DNA from: Lutraria lutraria
Lineage: Eukaryota > Mollusca > Bivalvia > Venerida > Mactridae
Assembly: GCA_964023205.1 (NCBI GenBank)
Contig: OZ026834.1
Span: forward strand, 47,239,029-47,303,028
Direction of reading: 5' to 3'
Length of the DNA: 64,000 nt
Shown here: piece by piece, positions 1-12,135 of the stretch
How the letters are laid out: each line of letters opens with the position of its first letter
Numbering within the stretch: the stretch's first letter is position 1
Notes under the pieces: model-generated
What the model was told of the DNA's origin: nothing
The model's input: the letters and a program-made list of their open reading frames with translations, nothing else
The model's database searches: none
Position numbers and translations under genes: made by a program

Positions 1-1779
1 GTAGGGATATCAGCTTTGTAGAATCTGTTCTGTTTTTGTAATTTTACGTTGAACTGTTGAGTTTGGTTTAAATCCTTATAGAGTTTGTAATCAGCCCCCT
101 AGGGTAAAGTTTAGTGCTTAGCGGGCTCTCAAAAGGGGCTTTTAGGGCTCTATTCAACAAGTTGCATGGCTATACAATTGAACCTGCTGGGTGTTTTCAT
201 TCATGGCCGCTCAATGTTTTGTGAAATGTTCCAACTCAATTACATATGAAGTATAATCGTACTGGTTACAAACTTGTCAGATTTTTATGCTACACCGGTT
301 GCCGTGGTCACCTGATGACCTCACTCATAAACTAGCCTGACCCCTAAACCAGGTTGGTTCATTTAACTGTAGTTTCTTAATAATCATTGAATTTGAAATT
401 AAATCTTCGATGGTCGACATTGAACTAATATCTCGTTCATTCAAATTTTTCATGATTTATGCATCGGAATAATAATCATTATTTGACAGCTTGAGAAATT
501 TAGTGTCAATCTCATGACTAGCAGATTGCCGATAATTTCATGAAATTATATTTCAATAATTGAATGATTGACTATTTAGGATGCAGAAAATGAATTTAAA
601 GATTTTAAATATAATTAAATTCCAGAAAAAATTGATTCAATGTTATAGTATCGAGTTTTTTAACATATCAAATTATAATCACTAATTAATAAGAATAAAT
701 TAAATCTTTATTGTTATAACCTAATTTAATGATTTATGGTATATTTCTCACTTATCTGATCTTTATTTTACATTTTTCCATCCCCTTATTACAAGTTCAC
801 CTCTAAAGCTGATTCAATCTTTCTGTTGTCAATATTTGGTTTTCAAGGTCGTCAATCAAAATTAGCATTTTTCTGAGTTATTGTCAAGGTGAAAGCAGTG
901 TCTCCTCCAGTCCTCCCGGCATTATGTTAACGTCTTTTTGAGTTCTTGCTTTATCGAGAATTATAAAAATTAGTGCGTGCATAATTTGATGTGGATATTA
1001 AATTGAATCATGAAATGATAATGATACAATCAGTTATATCTCACATTAAAATTTTATTTCAAAAAATTTCCCTCCAAATTTTACCCAATCTGCATAAACA
1101 TATAGTTTTTATTAGATGGGATGTGATCAAAGGTCAGGCATTATGTTTAACAGTTAAAATCGTTCACATCTGTGATGTCATTATTGGCAGATTGGATCAA
1201 AGGTGTTTTTTTGTCTGAAAAAAATTAAATTTTCAGTTTTGAACCACTTTGTAATAATATTGCACATCTGTTGTCAATGGAGTTATTTATAGATGATGAC
1301 AAAAATCAACCGTACCAGGAAAGTTAATATGAGCTGTATTGTAAAATCATAATATGGACTTGTCAAGAAAAAACACTATCTTGTAGCCTTGATTTTTACA
1401 TGCAGTGCAGTACTATTCAAGTTTAGCTGCATTAATGACTATTTGTTACAATTTTAGGGGTTTCAACTCCCTAAAACCCTCTCATAAAACTTTCTCTTGA
1501 AAGATAAAGTATGAAATGATAATTTATTTTGACTTTAATTACAAAGTTTTTTGTGATAATTCTTCATGACTGTCTGCCTAGGGTGACGGTTTATGACATT
1601 TTTTTGTAACGACTTTCTCGATGTACGGGGATTGCAGCTGCTGTATGTTGATGTCATGTGACCTAAGTTTAAAATTCACCTGCGTCTATATATACTGTGG
1701 ATTATTTACTGCCTTACTGCTTAATTCACAGCCCATGATTTTAATTCAATTTTTGTCATCTCTGGGTTTTAAACAGCAT

Positions 1780-3224
1780 TTTTAGCTCACCAGAGCACGA
1801 ATGTGCTCAGGGTGAGCTTTTGTGATCGCCCGGCGTCCGTCGTGCGTCGTTACGAATACGTGGCGTCCATGTTTACTTAAAACAACATCTCCTCCTACAC
1901 CCCTATGCCAATTGCAACCAAACTTGGCTGGAATGATCCTTGGGTGGTCCCCTTTCAAAGTTGTTCAAAAAATTAAATTTCATTAAAAATTCTGGTTGCT
2001 ATGGCAACAAATTGAAAAAACTTAAAAAATCTTCTTGTCTGAAACCACAGGGCCTAGAGCTTAGATATTTGGTATGTAGCATTGTCTAATGGAACTCTAC
2101 AAAGATTGTTCAAATTATTTTCCTATGGTCAAAATTGGCTCCGCCCCGGGGGTAACTTGATTTTACATAGACTTATATAGAAAATTTAAAAAATCTTCTT
2201 GTCAAAAACTACAATGCCTAGAGCTTTGATATTTGGTGTGTAGCATAGTCTAGTGGACCTCTACCAAGTTTGTTCAAATTATTGCCCTAGGGTCAAAATT
2301 GGCCCCGCCCCGGGGGTCACTTGATTTATATAGACTTATATAGGAAAATTTAAAAAATCTTCTTCTCCGAAACCGCAAGGCCTAGAGCTTAGATATTTTG
2401 TATGTGGCATTGTGTAGTGGACCTCTACCATGTTTGTTGAAATTATGGCCCCGGTGTCAAAATTGGCCCTGCCCTGGGGTTTATTCTATTTTATAAAGGA
2501 AAATTTAAAAAATCTTCTTCTCCGAAACCACAAGGCCTAGAGCTAAGATATTTGGTATGTAGCATTGTCTAGTGGACCTCTACCAAGTTTGTTCAAATTA
2601 TTGCCCTAGGGTCAAAATTGGCCCCGCCCCGGGGGTCACTTGATTTATATAGACTTATATAGGAAAATTTAAAAAATCTTCTTCTCCGAAACCACAAGGC
2701 CTAGAGCTAAGATATTTGGTATGTAGCATTGTCTAGTGGACCTCTACCAAGTTTGTTCAAATTATTGCCCTAGGGTCAAAATTGGCCCCGCCCCGAGGGT
2801 CACTTGATTTATATAGACTTATATAGGAAAATTTAAAAAATCTTCTTCTCCGAAACCGCAAGGCCTAGAGCTTAGATATTTTGTATGTGGCATTGTGTAG
2901 TGGACCTCTACCAAGTTTGTTCAAATTATGGCCCCGGGGTCAAAATTAGCCCTGCCCTGGGGTTTAATCTATTTTATATAGGAAAATTTTAAAAAATCTT
3001 CTTCTCCGAAACCAGTGACAAGGCCTAGAGCTAAGATATTTGGTATCTAGCTTTGTCTAATGGACCTCTTTAAAATCTGTTCATATAATGGCCATGGGAT
3101 AAAAAACGGCCCAGATGGGTCACTTGATCTTACTTAGACTCGTATAGAAAACTTCAACAATGTTAATCTCCAAATGACCTTTTCTCCTGGTGAGCATTTA
3201 TAGGGCCATCATGGCCCTCTTGTT
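1780..3224 (+). mobile_element. AGCTCACC hairpin repeat, Helentron/HINE-like
   Basis: The left end is a hairpin at 1784-1818 (AGCTCACC pairing with GGTGAGCT, AGAGCAC pairing with GTGCTC). The right end carries GGTGAGC near 3189, giving a short inverted repeat with the left end. A 17-bp palindrome (AGGGCCATCATGGCCCT, 3202-3218) follows, immediately followed by CTTGTT. Between the ends is a head-to-tail array of about seven ~155-165 bp units. Short inverted termini, a central tandem array and a 3' hairpin are the known layout of non-autonomous Helentron-type elements. The assignment to that class is inference. It has no coding capacity and lies inside the INO80 intron. Confidence 0.55.
2028..3110 (+). 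repeat. Tandem array of ~164/155-bp units inside the hairpin repeat
   Basis: The word AATCTTCT recurs at about 2028, 2192, 2357, 2511, 2675, 2839 and 2995. Spacings are 164, 165, 154, 164, 164 and 156 bp. Each unit also carries GGCCTAGAGCT, a GTGGACCTCTACCA-like block and a GGTCAAAATTGGCCC-like block. The short spacings come from units whose GC-rich block reads CCCTGGGGTTTA instead of the longer form with GGGGGTCACTTG. This suggests two unit types amplified together. Confidence 0.85.
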
Positions 3225-3703
3225 TTGTTTATGATACCATGTTGTTGTCATTTGATTAATTGGATGTTTTAATCTGATACAGAGAAAATAAGTTATATTT
3301 GAAAAACAACTGATAAATTTCTGTTGTGTATTTGTTTAAGATTTTCACTTGCCAATTAATCACATAAGTTAAACATCATGTGATATTGTATGTTCAGTGA
3401 AAATTGTTTGACAATCAAATTGATATCTATCACGACCTTGAAATATATTTATATATTCAGATATTTTGGTTGTTTGATGATTTAGACTTTTTGGAATAAA
3501 AGTAAAGAAAGGATGTGCATTTAAATCAACCAGCCATCTGTTTGAAAGTTTTAATTGACCGGCCATATTTGAAATTTGAATACTGATGTGTAGAACAAGT
3601 TTTTATCATAGTTTTCAAAATTTTGTTTCTTTGAAATTTTATATTGGGCCATATCCTAAAAAAATGTTTGTTTAGGGGTATCCCTACCTAGAGAATTTTC
3701 AGT

Positions 3704-3723
3704 GGGTAGGTAGGTAGGTAGGT
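3704..3723 (+). repeat. GGTA microsatellite
   Basis: About five uninterrupted GGTA/TAGG tetranucleotides, in INO80 intron sequence. Confidence 0.8.
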
Positions 3724-6156
3724 TCGAAATATTTTCTTTTTCAATTTATTTTTTACATTGAACCCAAAATACCTGTCAAAATGCTATTTATGTATTGAAA
3801 AAAAAAACCCATGAGACTTATAAAAAGTTGGGTAGAGCCCCTAACTGAATATTTTTAAGGACGGCCTAGATTGTTGTTATGTTTATAAGGAACCTGTGGA
3901 TGTTGTTTGTTGTCTGTGTATGAAATATCAGATTGTCGATCTAGCATAAATTACAAGGTAGAGTCCTTACTGGGAGGCCCTTCCTTTAGAAATATGATAG
4001 ACAGATATTGTAACATTTGGGTCTGTACTTTGTAAGGGAACACCTGTAGTTTACACTATTAACCGTTTAAATCAACAAGATTATTATTATTGTAATCTTC
4101 GGATGAACTCGATAGATGTCTGTATAGAAATGTGGGTGGGGTACATGATAACTAGCGACTCATTAGATGACCAAGATCTGTTCCCGTCTGTTGTCGTCGT
4201 ATTATTTTTGTATGAACGATGTTGATTTCTTTGAAGATAAAAAATGATTTAGTAATAAATCCGCCCCTAGGGGTCTCATTAGAAATTGTGATTTAGCCTT
4301 TTAAGGGGCTAGCTTTAAATTTAACTGGGCATGTTGTCTTCAGAATACCTTGTCAACATAATTATATTGTCTGATAAAACATGAAATTTATTTGATTCCA
4401 ACTCTGATTGTTTTTACTCCCGAGTCTTTGATGTTGTTTAGCTTGTTGTTTTGTTTTGTTATCGAGCTGTCTGTAAATGAGAAATATTGTCTGCTGTTTA
4501 CGTCTGCTACCTGCGCAGTTGCGTCTGCTGTGTGACAATATGATTACATGTAATTACTAGTAACAATGACAAATCACTGTGCATATTCTATATATGGGTT
4601 TAACCATCGTCATAGTAACTGATTGTGATAAGTTAGATATTGTTTCGTTAGAACTTCTATGTTTTGTTCACTGATGTTTAGGTAAGGTTTTACTCTTTAT
4701 GGACATAAAACAGTAGATCAATCCGCTGGTCTAGACCATGATTCAAGGATATTATCAATCAGGGAGAGGCGGGTCTCGAGTGCAAATCAGATCTTTACAA
4801 ATATCCTGTTTTATTGTGCAGCCGTTGCACGAATGTAACAAACATCCTTGTGCATTTCATTCGTATAAATATTAAAGCAGTAACCATATTGGCTAATTAC
4901 ATGTAGTCTTCATTTAAAGTAGAGATAGTATTATGGCTGTATAAATTGATTTATTTCTCTCTAACATGCATTATTTATTGTCTGCAATGTGTGAATTCAT
5001 AATAAATGACAATAAGGAATATCTGGGGATTCTCATGGCACGTGAAAATCATTATCAAATGAGTCATGTAACATTTTCTGTAATGAGGAAATAACATGTG
5101 TGCGTCCCTTCCAGCTCCCTTTTTACCTTATTTGAAATAAAGGGTCAGTTAATGACTATCTTTCTGTTACATTAACAGTATCTATATAACAATGGTTGTT
5201 ACTAATATTTCAACAGGTTGATAACAATAGTTACACATTAATTGATGTACAAGAATTCCTTGTTATTCCAGAATACTGATTACTGTTTGCAGGATCAAAC
5301 AGGTTTAAATCTTCATACCCGGGTATCATATGCCTCACCTGGCTTGTAATCACTAGCTATCAATGATCAACTAAACTAATGTACTATCATTATTTTTTAG
5401 GATGATTAAAACCGCAAAGACCCTGTTATAATTTCATCTTGTAGCACAAATCATGTGTTAAAAGGGGCCGAGTCAAAGGTTATTGTATCGCTAGTTTTAG
5501 TGTATTGTTCTGGCTCCTCCCACATTTTTGAACATTTCTCATTGAGGATTGACAATTGTTTTTCTGATGACGACCTTGCTGTAGTAATGGGTTTTATATT
5601 GCTCTGTGGTGTCCTTCACAATTCTTGTCTTTGATATTCGAGATTTCGTGCTTTTATCATGGACTTGTACCCCATGAAAAAAAATTGGTATACAACAAAT
5701 TCACATCATTAATTTCATCCTGGAAGAAAACTTGTCGCAGGTTGATGACATGATGTTTCCGGGCTGTCATTGTTGCATTGACTTGTGTAACTGCAATCCG
5801 AAACTATTTCTAAATTAATGAATTTCTATCTTTTGTCATATTTTTACCACAAGGGTGTAATTTATTGATGTATTGTGATCAGTTTGAGTTGTTTAACTTC
5901 ATCTTAATGTGATATGTCAACATGTCCTCTCAGATGTAAAAATAAACCTCCATCTTCTTCTTTCTCAGTATTCTCATATTTTGTACTTTGTTGATTCTTT
6001 AAACTGTATGACGTATGAAAGGTGTCAGCCATTCCCACAGTCAGTTGTTCACCGTGGTCTTACAAGCAAGAAATTATGAGTGAAAGAATGTAATGTTTGT
6101 AAATGTAAAAATATCAGTATTGTGTTGGTAAACTTAACATTCATATGAATTACATG

Positions 6157-6322
6157 TACATTCAAACCTGTGAACAAAGGCCACCCTTGTGAAAGACAAA
6201 ATATGGCCTCTATTGACAGGTGGCCTTTATTTGGAGGTTGTTGTGATCTAAATAATCAATGCTGGTTTTGTAAAGAATGACCTTTATTTACAGGGTTATC
6301 ACTAACACAGGTTTGACTGTAT
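6157..6322 (+). mobile_element. Family-B palindromic element (MITE), copy B1
   Basis: An ~165-bp element whose left end (TTCAAACCTGTGAACAAAGG) is the reverse complement of its right end (ACACAGGTTTGACTGT). Internal blocks GGCCACC, ATTGACAGGTGGCC and AATAATCAATG recur in copies at 8641, 18510 and 62888. It lies in the INO80 intron just upstream of the first visible exon. No coding capacity, so a non-autonomous DNA transposon is inferred. Confidence 0.7.
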
Positions 6323-6519
6323 GTATTTTAACAAAATTCTAATTTTTTAGGACAATTTTTATATTACAAAGATTGTTATGTTAAAATTATTTAAGTTTTA
6401 CCTGGCTCCAAATGTCCCAGTGTAAGAATTGATGCTGAAATCATCCGAGTAGAATACTTACAATTTCAAAAAGATTGATATTTTATCACTTATTGTTGAT
6501 GTTACATATTTCCTTCCAG

Positions 6520-9500
6520 GAGTACATGTGGCATCGTAAACATACTTACAAACGATTGGACGGTTCATCTAAGATATCAGAGCGTCGTGACATGGTTGCT
6601 GACTTTCAAGCCAGATCAGATATTTTTGTATTTTTGCTGAGTACGAGGGCCGGGGGACTGGGTATTAATCTTACAGCTGCTGATACAGTAAGACAAATTA
6701 AAAAAAAAAATTTCTGCTTCATGGTTTGAAATTTATTTTCAAAACTGAGCTAGAATTAATGCATTATTTTGTTAACATGAAAATGAATGTAAATAAACCA
6801 TTTAGCTCATCATATTACATAATTATAATCACTTGAATTATTAAAAATTATCAGTTATTCAAAACAAGTGGAAATTTATGCACATTGAATGAGCCATTAA
6901 ACTATCACATGTAATCAATTAGTTTATGTTCTAGCTGCTTCCCCAAGTGTTCATTGTTAGATGCATGTCTAAATTATGCATTTTAGGTAATATTTTATGA
7001 CAGTGATTGGAATCCGACTGTCGATCAACAAGCTATGGACCGCGCCCACAGACTGGGTCAAACAAAACAAGTGACAGTCTATCGACTTATATGTAAGGGT
7101 ACGATAGAAGAACGTATTCTACAGAGAGCCAAAGAAAAAAGTGAAGTATGTATTACATAATTACTCCTACCTACCATTGTTAAAACATGTGTCTTTGCCC
7201 AGAATAGTTTACCTTTCAAGGTCATTTAGATTGAAATCATGAGTTGTACTTTTTTAACTGCACAATTAATTTATTGTATGAGACATCATATAAAGCAACT
7301 AGGGTTTTATGAATGGTCAGATAGGTATGTGAATGTCTCAATTTTTATTGCTTTCCTGGTCATGTATTTGTTTACTTTCATGAAATAATTACTTAAAGCT
7401 CCTTGCATCAAATGATGACGGGAGGTATATAGTGGTTACCTTGTCTGTCCGTCATCAGTATTAAGATAAGTCCAGCGTGCCAATGGGGCCATTATGTGTA
7501 CTCTGAACTCAGTGTCTAGTTTTGTGTAATAAATGACATATCAGAAAGTAATATCATGTTTATATTTGTTTGTATATCTGTATTCATAGATCCAGCGTAT
7601 GGTGATTAGTGGAGGCAGTTTTAAACCTGATACATTAAAACCTAAGGAAGTTGTATCTCTGCTTATAGATGACGATGAACTCAAAACCAAAAGTAAGTTA
7701 GTTTTATAGAACACTAGTTTTATAAGACAGTACAACCTCTCCAGAGCGGACCTCTGTAGAGCAACAACCTCCCTTTATCAACATCTTCAAAATTTCCCTA
7801 AGTTGATATTTACTATAAATTTAACCTCTGTAGAGCAACAACCTCTAAACGAAGGCCAATATTTGAAGCTCCCACAGGTTGTTGCTCTACAGAGGTTATA
7901 CTGTACACTATAGTACACAGATTCTAGCTGGACAGTGCAACCTCATCCAAGCAGCATCTTTTGGGAAAAGCAAAATTATAATGTTGTGAGGCTGTTGCTG
8001 TAGAGAGGTTAAATTAATAGTTGAATTGTACAGTTGGAAAAGATCATGCTGTTGTTGAACGGAGGTTGTTGCTCAAGAGAAGGCCACTCTGGAGATGTAG
8101 TACTGTATTTATAAGTGCATGTGTCTGATCTTCTGAAAGCCTTGATTTGTGATACACATCATACTTCTTTTTATAAGTCACTGTAACAGATTTTCTGAAA
8201 TCTTAGATATGTGAAACACAGTATATTCCCTACTCCAGTAATACTAGGTTGTTTTTTTCTGACGTGTGTGTACATGAAGTTGATATCATACTCCAGATGA
8301 ATTATTACTGTACAGTACAACCTCTCCAGAGTGACACTCTCTTATACAACAACCTCCCTTCAACAACAGCATGATTTAACTATTGATTTAACCTCTCTAG
8401 AGAAACAACCTCTCAACAACAACATTATTTTGCTACTCCCAAAGGGTGTTGCTTTAAAGAGGTTGCACTGTAACAGAAATATCATTGAAAAACGATGTTA
8501 AATCTACTGAAAATGTAGTAATTTGTTATTTGTGGTTTTAGTTACAGTAAGATCAAGAGAGAAAAAAGACAAAGAAGAACAATATAAAGAGAAAGACAGA
8601 AAAAGAAAAAGAGAACAATATGTCAAGGTAAAGGTTATAACTGTCAAACCTCTGAACAAAGGCCACCTTTGGGAAATAAATGTGACATTGATTGACCAGA
8701 GGCCTTTATTTCAGAAGTCATTTTATTCTTAATAATCAATGACGGTTGTTAAAAGCATATAGGGGGAGTGTCATTCCCCTATGGTTAAAAGAATGGTCAA
8801 CGGTAAGACTTTGAGATTGGAATTGAAATCCAAATATTTTCACAGGAGTTATGGCCCCTTATTGGCTTAGCTCTCAGCAGGGCCTTGAAGTTTTCCGGAA
8901 ACATTTCTAGTTGTAAATGTATTGATAAAACATTCCACGTTCTTTTGCAGAAGAAGGAATCAAAGAAAGCGAAGATAGAAGAACAGAATGTAACAATACC
9001 TGCTATAGATACTGACTCTCTAGCTAGTTTTGATTCATCTAGACCGGTTAGTCCACAAAGTGAGGTATGTATACCAGCTAGTTGATGTACGTATGTGGTA
9101 CAACCATTTATAACCCGGCTTAATGCGCCATTTATTTAATATCTTGTGATACATAAAGTGTAACTGTCATTTGATCAAGTAATGGTAAATACTTTAGTTC
9201 TTGTCACTGTAATAAACATGTTGGTTGTACATTAAAACCGTTGAAAACTCCCAGATAACTCCCAGATAACTGGAACTCTGAAAATCAGATGATTTTCAAG
9301 TCCCTTTTTTTTGAATTTATCAAAACTCTGAAAACCGGAATTCTCTGAAAACCAGAATTCTCTGAAAACCGGACTTTTAGCCCAGTCCGGAAGAGGTCCG
9401 GTTTACCGGGGTTTTACTGTAGTATGTAGAACTGATATTTGTTACTTTATTGTTGTAGTTATCAGTTGGAAGTGAGACACCCCAGCAGTCCAGTTTTGGG

Positions 9501-10423
9501 ATAGATGATAGCAGTAATGATGCTTTAGTGATTGTGGATGATAATTCTGCTACCCCTACTCCGAAAAAAACAAGGGGAAGGGGTCGACCCAAAGGTTCTG
9601 GTGTTGGGCGTGGTCGACCCAGAGGGCGTGGAGGAACTAAGAGAGCTCTGTCTGCTGCAGAGATAGCTGGGGCTCAAGCAGGGATGACAGCAGCATATAA
9701 AGCATATGGCTACAGTTATACAGGTACATAAAATACTAGCCTCGATCATGTGTATTTACCGTACATGATTAGCAGTCAAACATTAAACCAACACGTGTGC
9801 CTGGGCATGTAGTCATTACAATGTACTCATATATTCTTGTTATAGAGAATTAATTGATAAGACTCATACTTACTAAACTGTTTTAATCAATAATATTTAC
9901 TTATGTTAACTTGGTTTGCTTATAAATTGAATAGTGGCCATGCCATGTGGTGTGTTATCTGGTTTTAAATGTGTTTTAAACATGGCCACAATGTATGTGT
10001 TTTGAGTCTTATGACATGTTCTTTATTTCCCTATCATTTGAAATGGCAGTAGAGCATAAAATGTTACCCCTGTGGGTCCGTCCGTCCTTCAGTCCGTTAA
10101 AATTTTGGTTTCCAAGCGATAACTCAAGAAATATTTCATGGATTGGTTTCATATTTTATATGAAAGTGAATAATAATAAAATACAGGCCAAGTTTGATTT
10201 CCGTTAAAATGCAAATATTTTCACAGGAGTTATGGCCCCTTTTTGACTTAGCACTCAGCAGGGGCGTTAATGTCCTCCTGATGCAATTATAGTTGTTGAA
10301 GGATCTTGTATTCTATCATGAGATTTTTGTATTTCAGGACCGACACCCATTGGTAAATCTTCATCATATAACACACTATCTGATGCCCATAAGCAGAGTC
10401 CTTCTACATCTGACAAGACATAG
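6520..10423 (+). CDS. INO80: INO80 chromatin-remodelling ATPase, C-terminal part (7 exons)
   Basis: Exons: 6520-6687, 6987-7145, 7590-7692, 8542-8627, 8951-9064, 9459-9723 and 10338-10423. All introns are GT-AG and phases agree throughout, giving ~326 residues and a TAG stop. INO80 is the Snf2-family motor that slides nucleosomes and exchanges H2A.Z in the nucleus. Exon 1 ends the helicase C lobe ([12 protein letters not shown], then motif [17 protein letters not shown]). Exon 2 has [20 protein letters not shown] and motif VI arginines in RAHRLGQ. Exon 3 has IQRMVISGG and KPKEVVSLL, diagnostic of INO80 rather than SWR1 or CHD. A Lys/Glu-rich helix follows. Exon 6 carries two AT-hook-like cores ([20 protein letters not shown]) and an Ala-rich AYGY stretch as in animal INO80. 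Upstream exons lie outside the window. The exon 4 acceptor could instead be used 6 bp later (8548) in the same frame. The final exon is the least certain, since its tail is poorly conserved. Confidence 0.95.
7728..7905 (+). mobile_element. Family-A palindromic element (MITE), copy A1
   Basis: Starts CAGTACAACCTCTCCAGAG and ends AGAGGTTATACTG next to TA. The ends are inverted copies, with internal GCAACAACCTC repeats facing each other. Family A consensus is roughly 175-185 bp, with about 13 copies in the window. Non-coding; it lies in the INO80 intron between 7692 and 8542. Confidence 0.8.
7933..8106 (-). mobile_element. Family-A MITE, copy A2
   Basis: Starts CAGTGCAACCTCATCC and ends GTAGTACTG before TA, in the opposite orientation to A1. 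It is 27 bp downstream of A1 in the same INO80 intron, so the two copies can pair in the pre-mRNA. Confidence 0.8.
8313..8471 (+). mobile_element. Family-A MITE, copy A3
   Basis: CAGTACAACCTCTCCAGAG left end and GAGGTTGCACTG right end, flanked by TA. Third family-A copy in the single 850-bp INO80 intron 7693-8541. Confidence 0.8.
8641..8757 (+). mobile_element. Family-B MITE, copy B2 (3' truncated)
   Basis: GTCAAACCTCTGAACAAAGG left end and the internal AATAATCAATGACGG block are present. The right terminal repeat is missing, and a family-G element begins at about this point. It starts 13 bp after the exon ending at 8627. Confidence 0.65.
8758..8912 (+). mobile_element. Family-G repeat, copy G1, with hairpin and CTAGTT end
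   Basis: Shares TTTTCACAGGAGTTATGGCC and CTTAGCTCTCAGCAGGG with copies at 10015 and 52394. The 3' end is a palindrome (GTTTTCCGGAAAC, 8890-8902) followed 4 bp later by CTAGTT. A hairpin just before CTAG(T) is a hallmark of Helitron 3' ends. This copy lacks the 5' part. INO80 intronic. Confidence 0.55.
9229..9420 (+). mobile_element. Family-C palindromic element (MITE), copy C1
   Basis: Long inverted repeat. The left end reads ATTAAAACCGTTGAAAACTC and the right end CCGGTTTACCGGGGTTTTAC, followed by TGTA. The interior is rich in CTGAAAACCGGA-type words in inverted pairs. Its 3' edge is only 38 bp before the INO80 exon starting at 9459. Related copies are at 13125 and at the window end. Confidence 0.65.
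10015..10280 (+). mobile_element. Family-G repeat, copy G2
   Basis: Contains GGGTCCGTCCGTCCTTC, ATAACTCAAGAAATATTTCA and the TTTTCACAGGAGTTATGGCC block. It matches the reverse complement of 52394-52672 closely over ~250 bp. The 3' end is degenerate (GTCCTCCTGATGC then ATAGTT). Lies in the last INO80 intron, ending ~60 bp before the final exon. Confidence 0.65.
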
Positions 10424-10682
10424 TGACATAATGATTGTTCTCGATGATCCAACATAGGATTCTTATCCTTCACAAATAATTAACTTACTGGGTAGCTTGT
10501 GTAAGAAGTGATGGTTCATTTATACTTCAGAAAAAGATACCATCTTGTAATTCTAAGATTTCACCTTAACTAGTGGACAGATGTATAGTGTATTAGTGTT
10601 TGTAACATGCATCAGAAGCCAGGATTTAGTGCCATTATATTAAAAATGAACCTATTTATATACACGTTTAGATGTTGATCTA

Positions 10683-10925
10683 ACCTCGGGCGAGGCTCAC
10701 ACTGTCCGTGACAAATTTGACTGAAGATATTACATCCTATGTTAAATTGTCCTCCACCTCTGAATTATGTGGGGTAGCTTGATAGTAGCTTGCAGATAGA
10801 ATGTGGTTAGTACTGGTTAAGGCCTAAATGAAGTCCAGGGAAGCTGGTTAGGATAACTGCCTGCCAGAAATAGAACTAAAATAATGTTAAAAATGGCGTT
10901 CAATCCAATGAAATAAATAAATAAA
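10683..10925 (+). mobile_element. SINE fragment, 5'-truncated
   Basis: Shares CGAGGCTCAC, GTGGTTAGTACTGGTTAAGG, AAGTCCAGG, AGCTGGTTAG and ATAACTGCCTGCC with the fuller copy at 57739-57985. It begins just after where the tRNA-like B box would be and ends in an AAATAAATAAATAAAT tail. The tail supplies an AATAAA at 10912 that could act as a poly(A) signal for INO80; that use is inference. Confidence 0.7.
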
Positions 10926-11616
10926 TCAGATTCTAAATTTTGTTTAAACATGTTCAGATTTTGATGTATGCTTCAATAGTGAAGTACACATCTTGTTGAA
11001 TAGTTTGATGATGAAAAATGATACCATTCAAACTGTGTGTATCTAACACCACAGTAGGTATTGGAAAATAAAATGTGAAAGCAATTGAAGAATCATTTAA
11101 TTGTTTCACATTTATTAAGTATAAACGATGGAAAATGCAATTAAAAACTACTTGAATGGTGAAACTCATTGTTTTTCACTAAGTGTTACAATGACTTGGT
11201 CTACAAGTGAGGAAGTTAATGAATGGTCACATTTTGTCTTGAAACGCAAATATTAGAAATTTGACTTGTCAGTGAAATCCTGTTTAACCAACATACAGCT
11301 CAACTGTTTATATGTGTTTTGTTTCTGCTAAGAAAATGACCAATCGTGACCAATCAGGAAGCCAGGATTGTTCGTTTGAACAAATTAAGAAATTGGATGT
11401 ACATTGTAGTCAATGACATTATATATTTGTGTATTTGAATATAGTGTAGTACTTTTGTAAGTCATGCCTTATTTTATCTACTATTTCAAAAGTACTGGAT
11501 TTGTATCATAGATGTGTTCTTTATATGTAGATACTGGGGACCCTTGTTATATCGGTACTTCTGTACAGCAGCCACCTCTTGATTACAGACAATATAACCT
11601 GCTGCTGGCCACTGTA

Positions 11617-11795
11617 TGATATTTCTGTTTACAAATGTATATTATATGATATTTCTGTGTACACTTGTATATTATGTGATATTTCTGTGTACACTTGTAT
11701 ATTATGTGATATTTCTGTGTACGCATGTATATTATATGATATTTCTGTGTACACATGTATATTATATGATATTTCTGTGTACACCTGTATATTGT
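11617..11795 (+). repeat. 30-bp minisatellite, ~6 copies
   Basis: Unit TGATATTTCTGTGTACAC plus TTGTATATTATG, repeating every 30 bp without indels. Because 30 is divisible by 3, both strands stay open (YDISVYTCIL-type repeats on +), which explains the open frames here. Downstream of INO80 and possibly in its 3' UTR. Confidence 0.9.
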
Positions 11796-12135
11796 TAAAT
11801 TATGATTGCTTGACAAACAGTATTGTAACATGTCTATGCATTATTTATATGTATATTTATGTAACTGAGTTTGTTATATTTTTACATCGCAGAGTTCAGG
11901 ATTCTATTTTGTATCATAACCTTTATTTAGAATGATTTTTTCTATCTTTGATTTTGTTATAAATTATTATCAATATAGATAGACACAGCATTTTTTTTCA
12001 TTGCTACTCAACAGTTGTTAGACTTTGTCTAAGATTGATAGTTTTAAGGCTAGCTTTTCAAAATCTGGTCATATTATTAGTTAGATCATTGCTCATTTAT
12101 TTCTTTATCAGTTGAATTGAAATGAAGTGCCAATG

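Larger units (their letters stand above)
1..6519 (+). other. Upstream intron sequence of INO80
   Basis: No coding exon is visible here. The first recognisable INO80 exon begins at 6520 after a TTCCTTCCAG acceptor. The residues that should precede it in the helicase C lobe were looked for in this stretch and not seen, so it is read as one intron of at least 6.5 kb. It contains a 1.4 kb hairpin-ended repeat (1780-3224), a GGTA microsatellite near 3704 and a family-B palindromic element at 6157-6322. The rest is unremarkable AT-rich sequence. A small divergent exon could have been missed. Confidence 0.6.

Noticed and set aside
9377..9749. Open frames on the minus strand across the INO80 AT-hook exon
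   Set aside because: They are antisense shadows of the GC-rich exon at 9459-9723 and of the family-C element before it.
11579..11935. 118-codon repeat protein
   Set aside because: Produced by the 30-bp minisatellite. Frames on both strands are open for the same arithmetic reason.
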